In this document: positions 47,491-58,425 of the stretch, piece after piece | Numbering within the stretch: position 1 is the first letter of the stretch | Layout: every line of letters starts with the position of its first letter | Source: Aulostomus chinensis | Lineage: Eukaryota; Chordata; Actinopteri; Syngnathiformes; Aulostomidae | Assembly (NCBI GenBank): GCA_037954235.1 | Contig: JBBMOA010000007.1 | Location: 23,505,457 to 23,569,456, forward strand | Direction of reading: 5' to 3' | DNA length: 64,000 bases | Position numbers and translations under genes: made by a program | Notes under the pieces: generated by a model | Databases searched by the model: none | What the model saw: the letters and a program-made list of their open reading frames with translations, nothing else | Told to the model about the DNA's origin: nothing

Positions 47491-49847
47491 CTGGGGGGTG
47501 CCAGTCTTGAATTTACTGTTTCTGTTTTGTGTCTTTGTGAAACTGACAAGAAGATTTACCTCATGCATCTGTGTACGGTTTCTTTGTGAATAACGGCGGG
47601 TTTGTTTCATTAGGAGCTAGTTTATGTTTGCCTGTACTCGTATGAGGGTGTGTGTTTATGTGCGGGGACGTGTACAGTGCTTCGGCTGTAACATCTGGCT
47701 CTCGTGTGATTGGTTTGGTGAGCCCTCCGGCCTTTTCATAGGTGATAGATGATGCCTATCCCAACCTGTCAGCAGGGACCCAACCAGCCAACTAGCCAAC
47801 CAACCAGCCGCCTGCCCTCCTTCATCTTCACCGGCAGCTTTTACAGCAGAGAGAGAGATGAAGTGATGGCAGCAGCACAGAGAGTAACTCATTACCTTTT
47901 TTTATGAATAAAGATTGATGCAGGCGTGTGTGTTCAGCAGTGAGATGCTAACATATAAAAATATTGCAGCAAAATAGAATGTCAGTGGAATTAATGAAAA
48001 AGTTAAATTGCAGTAGGAACTGAATGAATTAAAAAGTTTCACCCGTTTGTCACTTTTAACACATTTCTGGAACGAGGAATCCAGATGAACGTTCTTCCTT
48101 CTCCAGATGAACTATTTCATCGGCGTCCGCGAACAGGCTGTGTCCTAGCTTAGTCCGAAAACCTGCCAAGCGCCATTTCCCTTCATCCTGCAGACCAAGT
48201 CTAGGATTAGAATCCATCTGTTGCACAATTTTATTTGCCTGTTTGTTGTCTTTAATCCGGTTTGCCATGATAAGAGGCAGTAGTAGTGCAGGTTGGGAAC
48301 AGGACCACCTTGAGCCATGTCGTTTCAGCCTCCATACAGAATGTTCATCCACTGTTGCAGTGATGCTTCAGTTGAAACTAATCCGATGTTGATGGCGCCT
48401 ACCGTATGGCGGGAGTCCTGTGAGTGGCACTACAGCATGAAACCATTTGGAACTACATTTTTTTTTGCCTGGCTTCCTCCTTTTATACACGATGTGCCCT
48501 GTTGCACTTCTCATTGTTGTAAAATATTTTTAGTTGAGTACTTTAGTTAAGTATTAACCACAGACTTAAACCAGGGGGAACAATGGCTAAAAGCTACAGG
48601 TAAATACAAAATGTTGTTTATTTCATGCCCAAAACCAAAATATTGATGGAATGAATGCAGATGTATAGAGTGTATTTTATAATGGTTTCCTTTCCTTCAG
48701 TTATGCCCATCATCACTATTGAGGAGGATTTCTGTTAGTTGAAGAATCATTAACAAGTGATTGAGAGACACTTTGGGGTATACTGGACAACCCTTAGTCT
48801 GACTGTACACGTTGAAACCTGTATAACTGTTTTGGTTTTTTTCAAACCATGTCAGGATGCTGGAAATGGGCAAAAAAAAAATAAGCAAACTCTGTATCTT
48901 TAACAGCTAAATGCTCCACTATGCCCTCCAAGCCATTCTCTAACATTCTAAAGGCTGTGAAAACCAACTTAAATTGTTAAATATGAGTTCAACAATGAGG
49001 TAAAACTTGCCGATGGGATTTGCAGGATCTGGTGAAATTCTCTGTATCAAAAGCGAGAAACGCTCCTGTCATCTGATTTAATTCTAATAAAAAAAATATT
49101 GATATATCCATTTTATGTGGGCTTTCATAATTTTTTAATACATATATTATTCATTATTGATAAAGCGACACCCAGTAAAGAACAACCAGGTTGTTTGACA
49201 AAGTGCCGTTTCAGGGCCACAGTGCTTTTCTTTGTGTCTGATAATAATTGATGAATGACTCCAGTGCAGGACATTGACAGGCTGGTTGCTTGGCCTTTAC
49301 CCTCTACAGGCGCAACCCTTACATGTGTGAAATAGCCAATTACTCCAACACCTATTGAAAGTAATAGGCTGATGAGCAAATGGCTACTGTGGGACACTAG
49401 GGAACCTTGTAGACAGAGGAGGAATAAAATAGTTCTATCAGGTACAGCTGCCGTTGCCCCAGCTGGGTCTGCTGGATACAGATCAAGCTGGAGAGAAAAG
49501 GGTCAGTTAGGTATTTTCTCCCTCTCCCATCCTGTATTGACTTAAAGTTTATGATCCATGATACACTCGTGTTATACAGGAGCTAATTTACAGAAATAAA
49601 TTCACCTTTTAGAGGCTGTTAAATGGATAATGGAAGCAGCAGCAGGCATACATTCTCAGAGAAGCATTAAACACAATTTTTTGCCGGGGAATGGAAAGTC
49701 ATATGCTGCATGGCGAGCTAACGCTTGCCAGCCATAGAATATTGACAGAATAATCCATCTTTATAACAGACAGTGAACAATTCCAATCTATTTTCTTGAA
49801 TCACATTATCAGATGTAATATCTGTATCTAAATTTATACAGGGTATG

Positions 49848-49922
49848 TGAGTATACATATATATGTATATACATGAATATATACCTATGTATGTACACAC
49901 ACACATATATGTGTATGTGTGT
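49848..49922. repeat. Imperfect alternating purine-pyrimidine tract
   Basis: A mosaic of TATATG, TACATA, ACACAC and TGTGTG blocks, mostly alternating purine and pyrimidine. It is simple-sequence in origin. Confidence 0.75.
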
Positions 49923-51059
49923 GAGGCGAGAGAAAAGGAATCAGGTGTTTGTCTACAGCATCTGCGATAGCAAGAACATCAGTCTCTCTTCGTAACTGGA
50001 CAGGGTATTTTTACACAATGCCAACGTCTTGGGCTGCTTGCTGACACGTAACTATATTTCTTCAAATATTGTCTCTAATTCTCTTCTACTGTTGCGCCAC
50101 GCCATCTACATCTTCCCCTCTCTCACGTGAACTCTGGCCTTCTCCCGTCGCTCGCTTCCCCATTCATCTTCAACTCTTTCATTCACGTTTACTCTTTTCT
50201 CCTTCCCTCAAGTTCTCCTTCATTTATTGTTTCCCCTTTGCAACATTTTTCTAGTCTCCTAGTATTCAAACGAAGCTTAATTGACGGATGTTTTGGAGTG
50301 TCTTTGTCAGCAAAGAGACACTGATTGGATACAGATTGTTCTTCATCTAACCAAAGCCATTGAGTTTGTGCTAATTTAATTCCAGCTAGACTCCCTAAGC
50401 TACTACTGCTCTAAGTGGAGGCAAGAGAAATTTGATTCTGACACAAATATAAATCAGCCTTTTTAAATGCCTCGTTTACTTGTCTTTGTTAATGTGTATA
50501 TCTCAGCAAGACAAAATTTCCGTCATTTCTCTCCATTTCCTTATATTTCAGGTTCTTTAGTCCTGGCAGACACTGATGTGCTTTCAACGAAGTAGGCTTT
50601 TAACTTCATTTCAAGTCTAATCCAATTATGCCAATACAAGCTCCACTTAAGAGTTCAAAGACGACCTCCTGTGCCCTTGGCGTGTGTCTGACACACGGCT
50701 GTATCCGCCCTCCTCGCCTCACACCGGCCAATGGTGATGGATAACCTATAATACATCACCGAGCTGGAGCTGGAGCTGGCTAGTGGACGGATTGTCAGGC
50801 CCTTATCAGGTATTGGAATCTCCATTAATAGAATGGACTTCAAGCAGTGACCTCACCGCTGATGTATGGAAAGGCCACTGAGTTTTACATGCAAGAAGTG
50901 AACCTAAAAAAGAAATATATTTGGAGTAAGGCTAAACAGCAAAGCTATAATTTGAAAATTGTAATGCATAACTACATTTTTCAGGGCTGTTTGATACAAG
51001 AATGAGCATCTTATGCTGGCTTAGTTTAAAATCATGATCTTGACGTGGCTGCTGGCCTT

Positions 51060-51560
51060 TGTCCACACCAAAGTATCTCAATAGCTCTTAGATTATTGCC
51101 TCACAATTTGGTCCAAGTATCAGTGGCTGATCGGATGACTTCTCTTGTCCCACTTGCAGGTCAAATTTTTCACTAATCCAATGAAATATCAGCGCAATTA
51201 TTCAATGGATCAGTACAACAGTATGTGCAGAAATTCATTCAGGTTCTTGGCAGATAAATCCTGATCTTTTGGTTGTTTTTTTGAAATGTGGTTTGAGGTT
51301 ATTAGATGGATTTCCATGTCATCCAGGACAGGCATTCCTGTTACCCACATGAGAAATTCTATTAACTTTGGTGGGCCCATAAATTTTCAGCCATCGGTTT
51401 CAGAATTTAAATTGTTCTTACGGACCAAAATGCTGCAAAAGGAACATTCCCATCAGCCTCGGTGGAACCAGGTTACACTTGTGTAACAGCAGCATGTTAG
51501 CAAGCTGATGTTGAGGGGCTGCCGGGCCTCACTGAGCTGCTGGTCTCATTGTATCATCTC
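51060..51560 (+). repeat. GCTAAC-rich dispersed teleost repeat, copy 2 (forward orientation)
   Basis: A series of phrases from the same repeat family in order: CAAAGTATCTCAATAGCTCT (51069), GAGAAATTCTATTAACTTTG (51350), GGAACATTCCCATCAGCCTC (51440), AGCAGCATGTTAGCAAGCTG (51488), and CTCACTGAGCTGCTGG (51528). It corresponds to the inverted copy at 26720-27040 but is longer. It is diverged, with no coding and no definable termini. Confidence 0.5.
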
Positions 51561-51769
51561 AGACTTTCGACATCATTTAGAATAGTGATTGACTGAGTAA
51601 TTGGCCAAAGTTCAGATGTTATTGGTTGTTGCAGTTGCATTCAATGAATTATACAAGTCACAATGTCATTAGTTACATACTCAGAGTATCATCCAGTCCA
51701 GCTGAGGGGTATCCAGACTAATCTGCCTGTAACCACACGTGTCGAATAAACAAACATGAGGGCACATTA

Positions 51770-52080
51770 GCTGAAACATGGATTCTCTGGCCAAAAGTGT
51801 CGTATATTTTGATGGCTTGAAGGCCTTCTGGCAGGATTGGGCTGGGCAGCGTATCTATTACCGACGGCATGATTGACAAGGGCAATGGGGCCTGGGATTG
51901 GAGATGGCTGTGCAGCGTATTGGTGTGAAGCAGAGTTTTGTTCCCTTCATTAGACAGGCCAGGGAATGCCCTGTTGACCCCACACTGACCCCTCCAACAC
52001 AATTACGAACCACGGGCCTGGCGCCGGTTATTGATGCCCATCACTGACATGAGCAGCTGCACAGGCTTACGGTCTCACTC
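51770..52080. other. Candidate conserved noncoding block
   Basis: A balanced, non-repetitive stretch with CCTGGCGCCGGTTATTGATG and a 94-codon open frame on the minus strand (52002-51718) that has no recognisable domain. It reads more like a constrained regulatory block than a gene. This is inference. Confidence 0.3.
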
Positions 52081-55000
52081 ACTAATGTGAGCTGCAGCAT
52101 GTCAGACTCCCTGAACGATGGAAACACACATTATAATGAAAAAAAAACAACTGTGTACATTTGGTGTGACTCATTGATTTGAATTCCGTTACTAAATATC
52201 TCGGAGAGGACGCACAGATAAGGCATCGCAGCTGTTTTAATACTTGAATGATGAAATCTCTAATAAATGCAGCCAAAAAAAAAAGGATGCCAAAGAAGAA
52301 CACAGCCTGAACTGTCGTAAACATTTGACTCAGCAGTGTCTTGTGAGTAAGATTTAAGGTAATTAAAATAACAAGACATGTACTTCTTATATTGGATAAC
52401 ATGCGCTGTTTGACCATGAATTAAATTCAACCAGTAACACAGGTATTAGCTCAGAATTATGGAAAAGTATCCAGCGCTATTTCCTGGGGTCTAGAGACAA
52501 ACAAAATATTCCATTTACTGTAATGCAAAATACAGAAAGCTTCAGTTCTCTGTTTTATTTCAGTGCATCAAACAAGGTCAAACCTTGTACAGTATTCAAG
52601 TTTATACAGTCATGAATGATCCCAGGAATACTTGTTGTCAAAGTATACATTCACCAACGGAATATAAACTGTGTGACTACCAGTGAAAGAAATTAGTAAT
52701 ATACAGTATTGGAATAATCAATAAATGGCAACCTGCAGCAGAACCACGTATCCCTGCATCAACCAAACACAAATGAGGCTTTGCTACCGCTTTTGACCTG
52801 CAGAGCTCCAGCCTGAGGCGAGGGGGCTGCCGATGGGAGTAGAAGTTCTTCTGCTCCCCAAAGGAGAGCTTTACCCCACTGCTGAAGTGGTATCTCCATA
52901 TATATTAGACACAGTATATAAAGACACAGTATATATACATCAACTTTTGTTGCTGGCAGATGAAGAGAAGCTGCAGTGGAGCAGCAGGATTTTGTTCGAG
53001 CCTGCAGAACTTGGAGCTTAGTAGCAGAGCACATGCTTCCTGGAGGTTGTAAATCTGGAGACTGCAGTCTGTTGAACCCTGCTGCGGTAAAATTACTGAT
53101 TTTCTAAAGGGAGTCTGTACTAAAGGAATGATGTGAAATGGTTGAGCAGCATCCTGTTGAATTGAGCTGATCTGCTCAAAGAAGGTTTTCTGTTGATTGA
53201 AGTATTTCATGAAACATCAACTGAAATTCTTCAGAAATGTGATGTTTTATTGGAATCCAGACTACGACAAACGAGGCAGGAAACAGTTCTGGTGAGAAGA
53301 TGGTTGAGAGCAGTGAGTGCTGAAAAACAAACTCCCCCCCCGGATGATGCACTGATTTGTGTTGAAAATATGACCGATGGCACAACTTGATTAGTGACAA
53401 ACCAATAATGAATTGCTGTACAAATGAAGTAGTGTAATAATGGTAGTTAATACGATTGCTGTAAAGCACAGCTGCCCTTCAGGAATGTGATTGTTCCAAG
53501 CTATCGGATGCTTTTTTTTTTCTTTTTTTTTAAGGTTTTCAACAGACCCCTCTGATGTTGAAGAGGATTTTGTAACGTAATAAAAAAAGGTGATATTTCT
53601 TAGATCTCACACCTTTGATACACACCTTCTTCTCTTTCTCTACTAGCTGTAAAAGCATGTGTACGTGTTGGTGCACGACTCAGCTGTAGCTTGTTGTTTG
53701 TGATGTAATATGCTGGGCTGAGTGTGGCTAAAAAGAAAAAAAAAAAACAACAACCTACTGTTTTTGGTTATTTTCTCATTTTTTTCCCTCAGCAAGTCGG
53801 CAATAAGCCAACATTCAGCCTATTGATTTTCACCAACCACGTCCTCCTGTAAAATGAAACCTGAAATTGTTTCCCCTCCGTTCCTCTCCAGCTTGCAGGT
53901 TGTAGCACTCAACCAACTTTGTAGCTTCTGATTTATATAATGCTTCTCTTTTTGAGCCTCAGGAAAGCAGAACGTTCTATTTTTACCTCACAGGCTCGTT
54001 TCTTGTTTATTTGGTTGTTTGTTTGGCTTGGTGCCATTACACCTGCCGACATCTCATGTTGGCAGTACCTCTGTATATCCTCTGGCTCTTGATTCCAAAT
54101 TGATGGTAGGAATCCTTATTTTCAGGGCTAATGGTGGGGAGGCCCCATTAATGAGTCTGCTTACTGATGGAGGGTGTACATCACATCTCTGGGAAAGTGG
54201 CCTATGTGATTAGTAAATTGTAGTTAATTAGATAGATGGAAGGGGTCACCAGCAGTGGTAAAGTCAAGGGAGACTGAATGATGGGGTTGTCAGCGTCCAC
54301 GCTCAGAATAGCATGGAGTCTCTAGCAGCCTTCAGTAGATCATCATTAAGAGCTATTGGCCACATAAGGGCCAGAATCAGCTTTCGGTTTTAGGACAAGA
54401 TGGCTCCATTTAAAAGAAACTCCCCCCAAAAGTGTATTTTGTCTTTTAAATACTCACAAATGGGTGTCTTGTGCTCATAAGGACCCCCCCCCCATACTTT
54501 TTTTTGACTCCAGAATGCAGGATGGGACAGCCGTGCATATATGCTTGAAGCTAAGTGTGACTGACGGTTAACAACAGCAGAGGTGCCCATAAAATATCCA
54601 TTAAGAATCTCTTAAGCACATCGTCTGGTATATTTTATGTCTTCTTTATCCAGCTGAATGTACTCAGCAATCCACAAACACTTTGATTAAAAAACAAACT
54701 GTAAGCCTTCTAGTTAAGCGCTACCATGAACAAGCACGGTTCAGTTAATGTGCTGGCTAGTTGTACTCACCGCTACTGTGACCTTATGCTAAACAGGAAG
54801 GGATATAGTTTTTGTTTTATTCTCTAATCAATTATATCAGGATCAATCAGTTATTACAGACAATGTGCTTGGGTTTGTAAAACTGCTGTTTTTGAGAAGT
54901 TTAGCTGTTTTGTTTCATTTTTGCAGATGTTCCCAGCTGTTAGTTGCCATTAGCTTCCACCTAAAGATACGTTGCTGGCTCTTTCTGCATCCTGGAGTCA

Positions 55001-56819
55001 CAAAGGCCAGAGGGCAAAAATAATTTGTCAGCTCATGACACCTATTTCTGAATACTTTGTAAAATACACATTTTTGGGGATAAGTTTGGATTTAACTCTT
55101 CTTTGGCGCTGAGAGGTAAATAAGGAACGTGCTCTCTAGACCCGTGCATTCTGCATGAAATGTGACTGATCTTCTTTACCACGCAGGCTGGATTGCTTGC
55201 TGACGTTTTCGTGTTGTGAGCAACAGCCTAATCCATCCAATCAAAAGGAGATTGACAAGAGGTGATGTAGGAAGACAGGAGGCTGATGATATGGGAGGAG
55301 CTGAAGGAGAAGATGAATCACAAATATGATCCAAAGTGAATAGATTAGATCCATATCAGGAAGAGCATGGGGCAGATCTAACTCCACTATCACACATCTG
55401 CCTCTTATCTGACTTTGATTTATGTTCCAGTAGTCAGTGGGAAAAATAACTTATGTGGCAGTTGTTTATCCCAAAACACTGAACACCAGTGGGAGCAGTT
55501 TACATCTGACTTAGTCTAGACAACTCAAGGAGACTCCCGGTGAAATGTGTGACGTGTCCTGCTTTATAAGGCATTTGCCCTCTGCTTAGCTTAGCGGGAG
55601 CTGGCTCCCTATGTTGGCTACAGCTGACCTCGCTGCACCAGGACTGGGCAATTAGTTCACAAAATGGCCGACTGTAAATCTCCTGTGGGAAGGGTTTGGC
55701 AGGGGCACCCCGAGGTGAGCACCACAACGAGGAATTAAACACACAGAATTAGCTACCAGTGGTTTTATGATATGAGGAGCAGAACAGGTTGAGGAAAGGG
55801 GCAAGGATGCTCCAGAACAGAATCATCAAGGGAGCTGTAGACTTTACTGCTTTTTGAGATCAGGACCCCACAGTTATGTATAGGAAAAATGCGCTATGTA
55901 ATGAGAACTCAGTGCACAATGGAAGGGAACTGCTGAGATGAGTGAACAAGCAGCTGCACCATTTAGAAGAAATGTGAAAATATTGTGTGGCACATGGTCA
56001 AAGTCGATTGTAGTATAGAACATTCTGTCATTTAAATTTTCACTTCTGTGTTTGTTTACTGCCTCATATAAACACATTAATGCAAGATAATGCCCCATTA
56101 TATACCATGTTAGCCTGAATAAGTTAAGACTGTCACAATATTAAATCATCCTGCTTCATTTGCAAATGCATTTTCAAAACAAGAAACGGATTCAACTGAT
56201 AAAAATTGAAAGCATCAAGCAGATCAGCAAAATCAACAAAGCAAAAGTGGTTTGTTTATTTCACCATCTCGTCTCTATTGGACGGTAATTTCTTTCTTCC
56301 ACATGAATAATAGAGACGGGAATCACGTAGTAACTCTTAGTTTTTAACGTGTGACAATGGCTGCATTTACATGAACAGTAATAATCCAACTATCTTATTC
56401 TAAATAAGACAATATTTCAATTAAGGTGTTTCTTATACTACACTCCTGTTTAACTGCAGAGCAAAGTCTTACTTTTGACTGAAGAAACTAAACAAATTAC
56501 TTCCTAATGTTCATGCTCTCATTTTCATAACCTTTCTAAAGAGGATGCCTGCAGAACATCTCCAGAAATGCATGAATAGTCTTGGAATATTGTTGAAAGC
56601 CTCTTTTTGAAGTGTAATTAACAGCAAGTATCTGTCATCTTCTATTGCATTGGTAGTTGGCAATACACAAACAATGATATGAAATTCAAATAGTGCATAA
56701 TTAATATGGAACATGCAGAGCAATATTACAATAATTTAATGGACATGTGTAGGAACAATACATTTCCCCCAGAACACTTCCATTACTGTGATTTGTTAGC
56801 ATACCATCCCTCTTGGCTG

Positions 56820-57130
56820 CCTTGTCAAGTGGTGAAATGAAAAATGCATAATCTCCTCCGAAAGAGGAATCGGGGCCCTCCCAGCACATCTCTTGGTGGA
56901 GGATTTGGAGGACCAGAGAGTTTACCATGAGCTTACTGAGCGAGGGAAAGAGAGGACGAAGAGCTCTCTGATTGAAAGTGTTAAGCCTTCCCTCATAACA
57001 GATGCAATGATAGGATAGCGATCCGAGATGAGCCAACATCAGATTCTCTCCACATTCAGGCACCAGCAACATGTTGATCGCGCGCAGAATGCCATTCGTG
57101 TTAAAATCGGTATGGGTCAGGAGGAAGGTT
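56820..57130. other. Candidate conserved noncoding block overlapping a long minus-strand frame
   Basis: The sequence is complex (GATAGGATAGCGATCCGAGA; TGTTGATCGCGCGCAGAATG) and non-repetitive, lying just before the SINE/Harbinger nest. A 147-codon frame (57144-56701, minus) crosses it. That frame shows no domain, signal peptide or splice sites I can name. Confidence 0.28.
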
Positions 57131-57292
57131 GCTCTGAAAGACAAACTTTGTCAGACATCATCCTTCTAAATATGCCTAATTTGAAAGACCAGCATGAGCC
57201 AATCTGCTAAAGCTAGAGAGAGCGCAGAGCTGTTCACTGGTCTTCAATTAAGTGGGATACACCAAAAGCCATTTTTAATTACATGTTTGATG

Positions 57293-57415
57293 GGTGCCTC
57301 GGGGGTGCAGTGGTGTTCCCTGCAGACATGGGGGCCACTGCTTCAGTTCTGAGTGTTGCCCACCACGTCTGAACACACACAACTGGCCGTGTCTGTGGGT
57401 GGGAAGCTGGACTGA
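57293..57415 (+). mobile_element. SINE, left part (tRNA-like head), interrupted
   Basis: It reads GTGCCTCGGGGGTGCAGTGG (box-A-like), GACATGGGGGCCACTGCTTC with a degenerate box B (TTCAGTTCTGAG), then CTGTGGGTGGGAAGCTGGAC. This is the order of a tRNA-derived teleost SINE that I recognise by phrase (cgcagtggg...ggttcgaatc...gggtgggaagccgga). The sequence breaks at 57415 and resumes at 58262. Confidence 0.5.
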
Positions 57416-58261
57416 GAGCGCTTTCTCACCTACCTCGTTTGCTCCGGACTTTCAGAGTTTCCAGATAGTCCGGAGCAAATTGACAGATGTGAAAGCTTCA
57501 CCGGACCACGGTCCGGAAAAAGGACAGAGTCTTTGGTCCTGCCTCAGGAGGTGGTCTCGGTCCGGATTATCCTGGTCCAAAGTCCGCTGCTGTGTCATGT
57601 GAAAGCATTTTTCGGACTATCGGACCAAAAGCAGGATACACGTCATATGTAAACGTCTCGTTCCCGCCGAAAAAACAAACAAAGCAAAGATGAGCCGTGG
57701 TAATACTTGGGGGGAGGAGGAAATTAAATACTTCATTCAGATATGGTCAGAGGGCGAAATAAAAAATGAACTGGAGAAGACCCACCGGAACTCAGAGACG
57801 TTTCGTGTTTTTTCGGAGAGGCTTGTAGTCTTCGCCTCCTTGCCTGTCTGCGTCGAAATATCAAGTGCACCATAAGGACGTTATTCATTTGATGACATCG
57901 CACTAGTCTCGCGTATTGGGACTGTAGTTGTTGTTGTTGTTGATGTTGGAGGCGCAGCCAAAGTAGGCAACAAAGTGAATCCGCGGATCCATGGTTGATG
58001 GTAACTTCTTTGCTACAACCAAAACAAATACACTGCCAGAGCACTTCCGACACGGTAACGTCAGACGCACGCTCATCCACAAGCCAATCAATGACAGGCG
58101 CAGACCTTGCAGTTAATGGCGTCATGATGTAGGTAGCTCCTTTGGTCCACTTTCATAATAGCAGTGAGAAAGCGAACTTTACTGGACTATATGAAAACAA
58201 TGTAACAACAACAAAAAAAAAGTCCAGACCTTGTGCCAGACCATTTGGTGAGAAAGTGCTC
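57416..58261. mobile_element. PIF/Harbinger-type transposon (846 bp), non-autonomous
   Basis: The termini are inverted: GAGCGCTTTCTCACC at the left and GGTGAGAAAGTGCTC at the right (14 of 15 bases match on reverse complement). A 3-bp duplication TGA flanks it (57413-57415 and 58262-58264), the length used by PIF/Harbinger. Subterminal GGTCCGGA/GTCCGGAC strings form further inverted repeats (for example GCTCCGGACT...AGTCCGGAGC at 57440-57475). Inside is a short Myb/SANT-like frame, and no transposase catalytic domain is seen. It split a resident SINE. Confidence 0.75.
57690..57875 (+). pseudogene. Myb/SANT-like fragment of a Harbinger accessory protein
   Basis: Sixty-one codons start MSRGNTWGEEEIKYFIQIWS and run EGEIKNELEKTHRNSETFRV then FSERL. 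The W-x2-E-E...I-x-I-W pattern with an N-x3-(Y/F) helix is that of the trihelix/Myb-SANT DNA-binding domain carried by the second protein of PIF/Harbinger elements, which brings the transposase to the ends and into the nucleus. After residue 45 the expected third helix (R-x2-x-Q-C-R-x-K-x-K) is missing and the frame ends at 57876, so the domain is cut short. It lies wholly inside the 846-bp element. Function in the host is unlikely. Confidence 0.55.
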
Positions 58262-58264
58262 TGA

Positions 58265-58425
58265 GTGTCCAGGTGCATTACCACGTCCTCTGGTTAGTCG
58301 GGGCACCTCCTTGGGGGGAGAAAAGAGAGACCCTCACATGTGATATGTTCACCTGGTCAGATTCCTGGCTGTTTTGCCAATGACTCCACATCCAGAGGGG
58401 CGTAGGGTTGGTTTTGGCCACTTTG
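58265..58425 (+). mobile_element. SINE, right part, after the Harbinger insertion
   Basis: It resumes with GTGTCCAGGTGCATTACCAC, CTTGGGGGGAGAAAAGAGAG, CACATGTGATATGTTCACCT and TGACTCCACATCCAGAGG. These phrases continue the same SINE-type sequence as the left part once the insert and one TGA are removed. The end near 58425 is approximate. Confidence 0.45.

Larger units (their letters stand above)
42300..57290. other. Noncoding: presumed intron, third part
   Basis: No convincing exon. Besides listed items it holds T18 at 42517-42534, A13 near 43163-43175, a CCAA/CCAG-rich patch at 47781-47820, C10 near 54485-54494, and a small hairpin at 52835-52858 followed by a 13-bp direct repeat (GACACAGTATATA at 52908 and 52923). 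The minus-strand frames at 48056-48352 and 56701-57144 are open but unassigned. The remainder is unique AT-rich DNA. Confidence 0.5.

Noticed and set aside
57293..57365. Possible functional tRNA gene
   Set aside because: Box B is degenerate and no cloverleaf can be drawn. The sequence continues as a SINE body.
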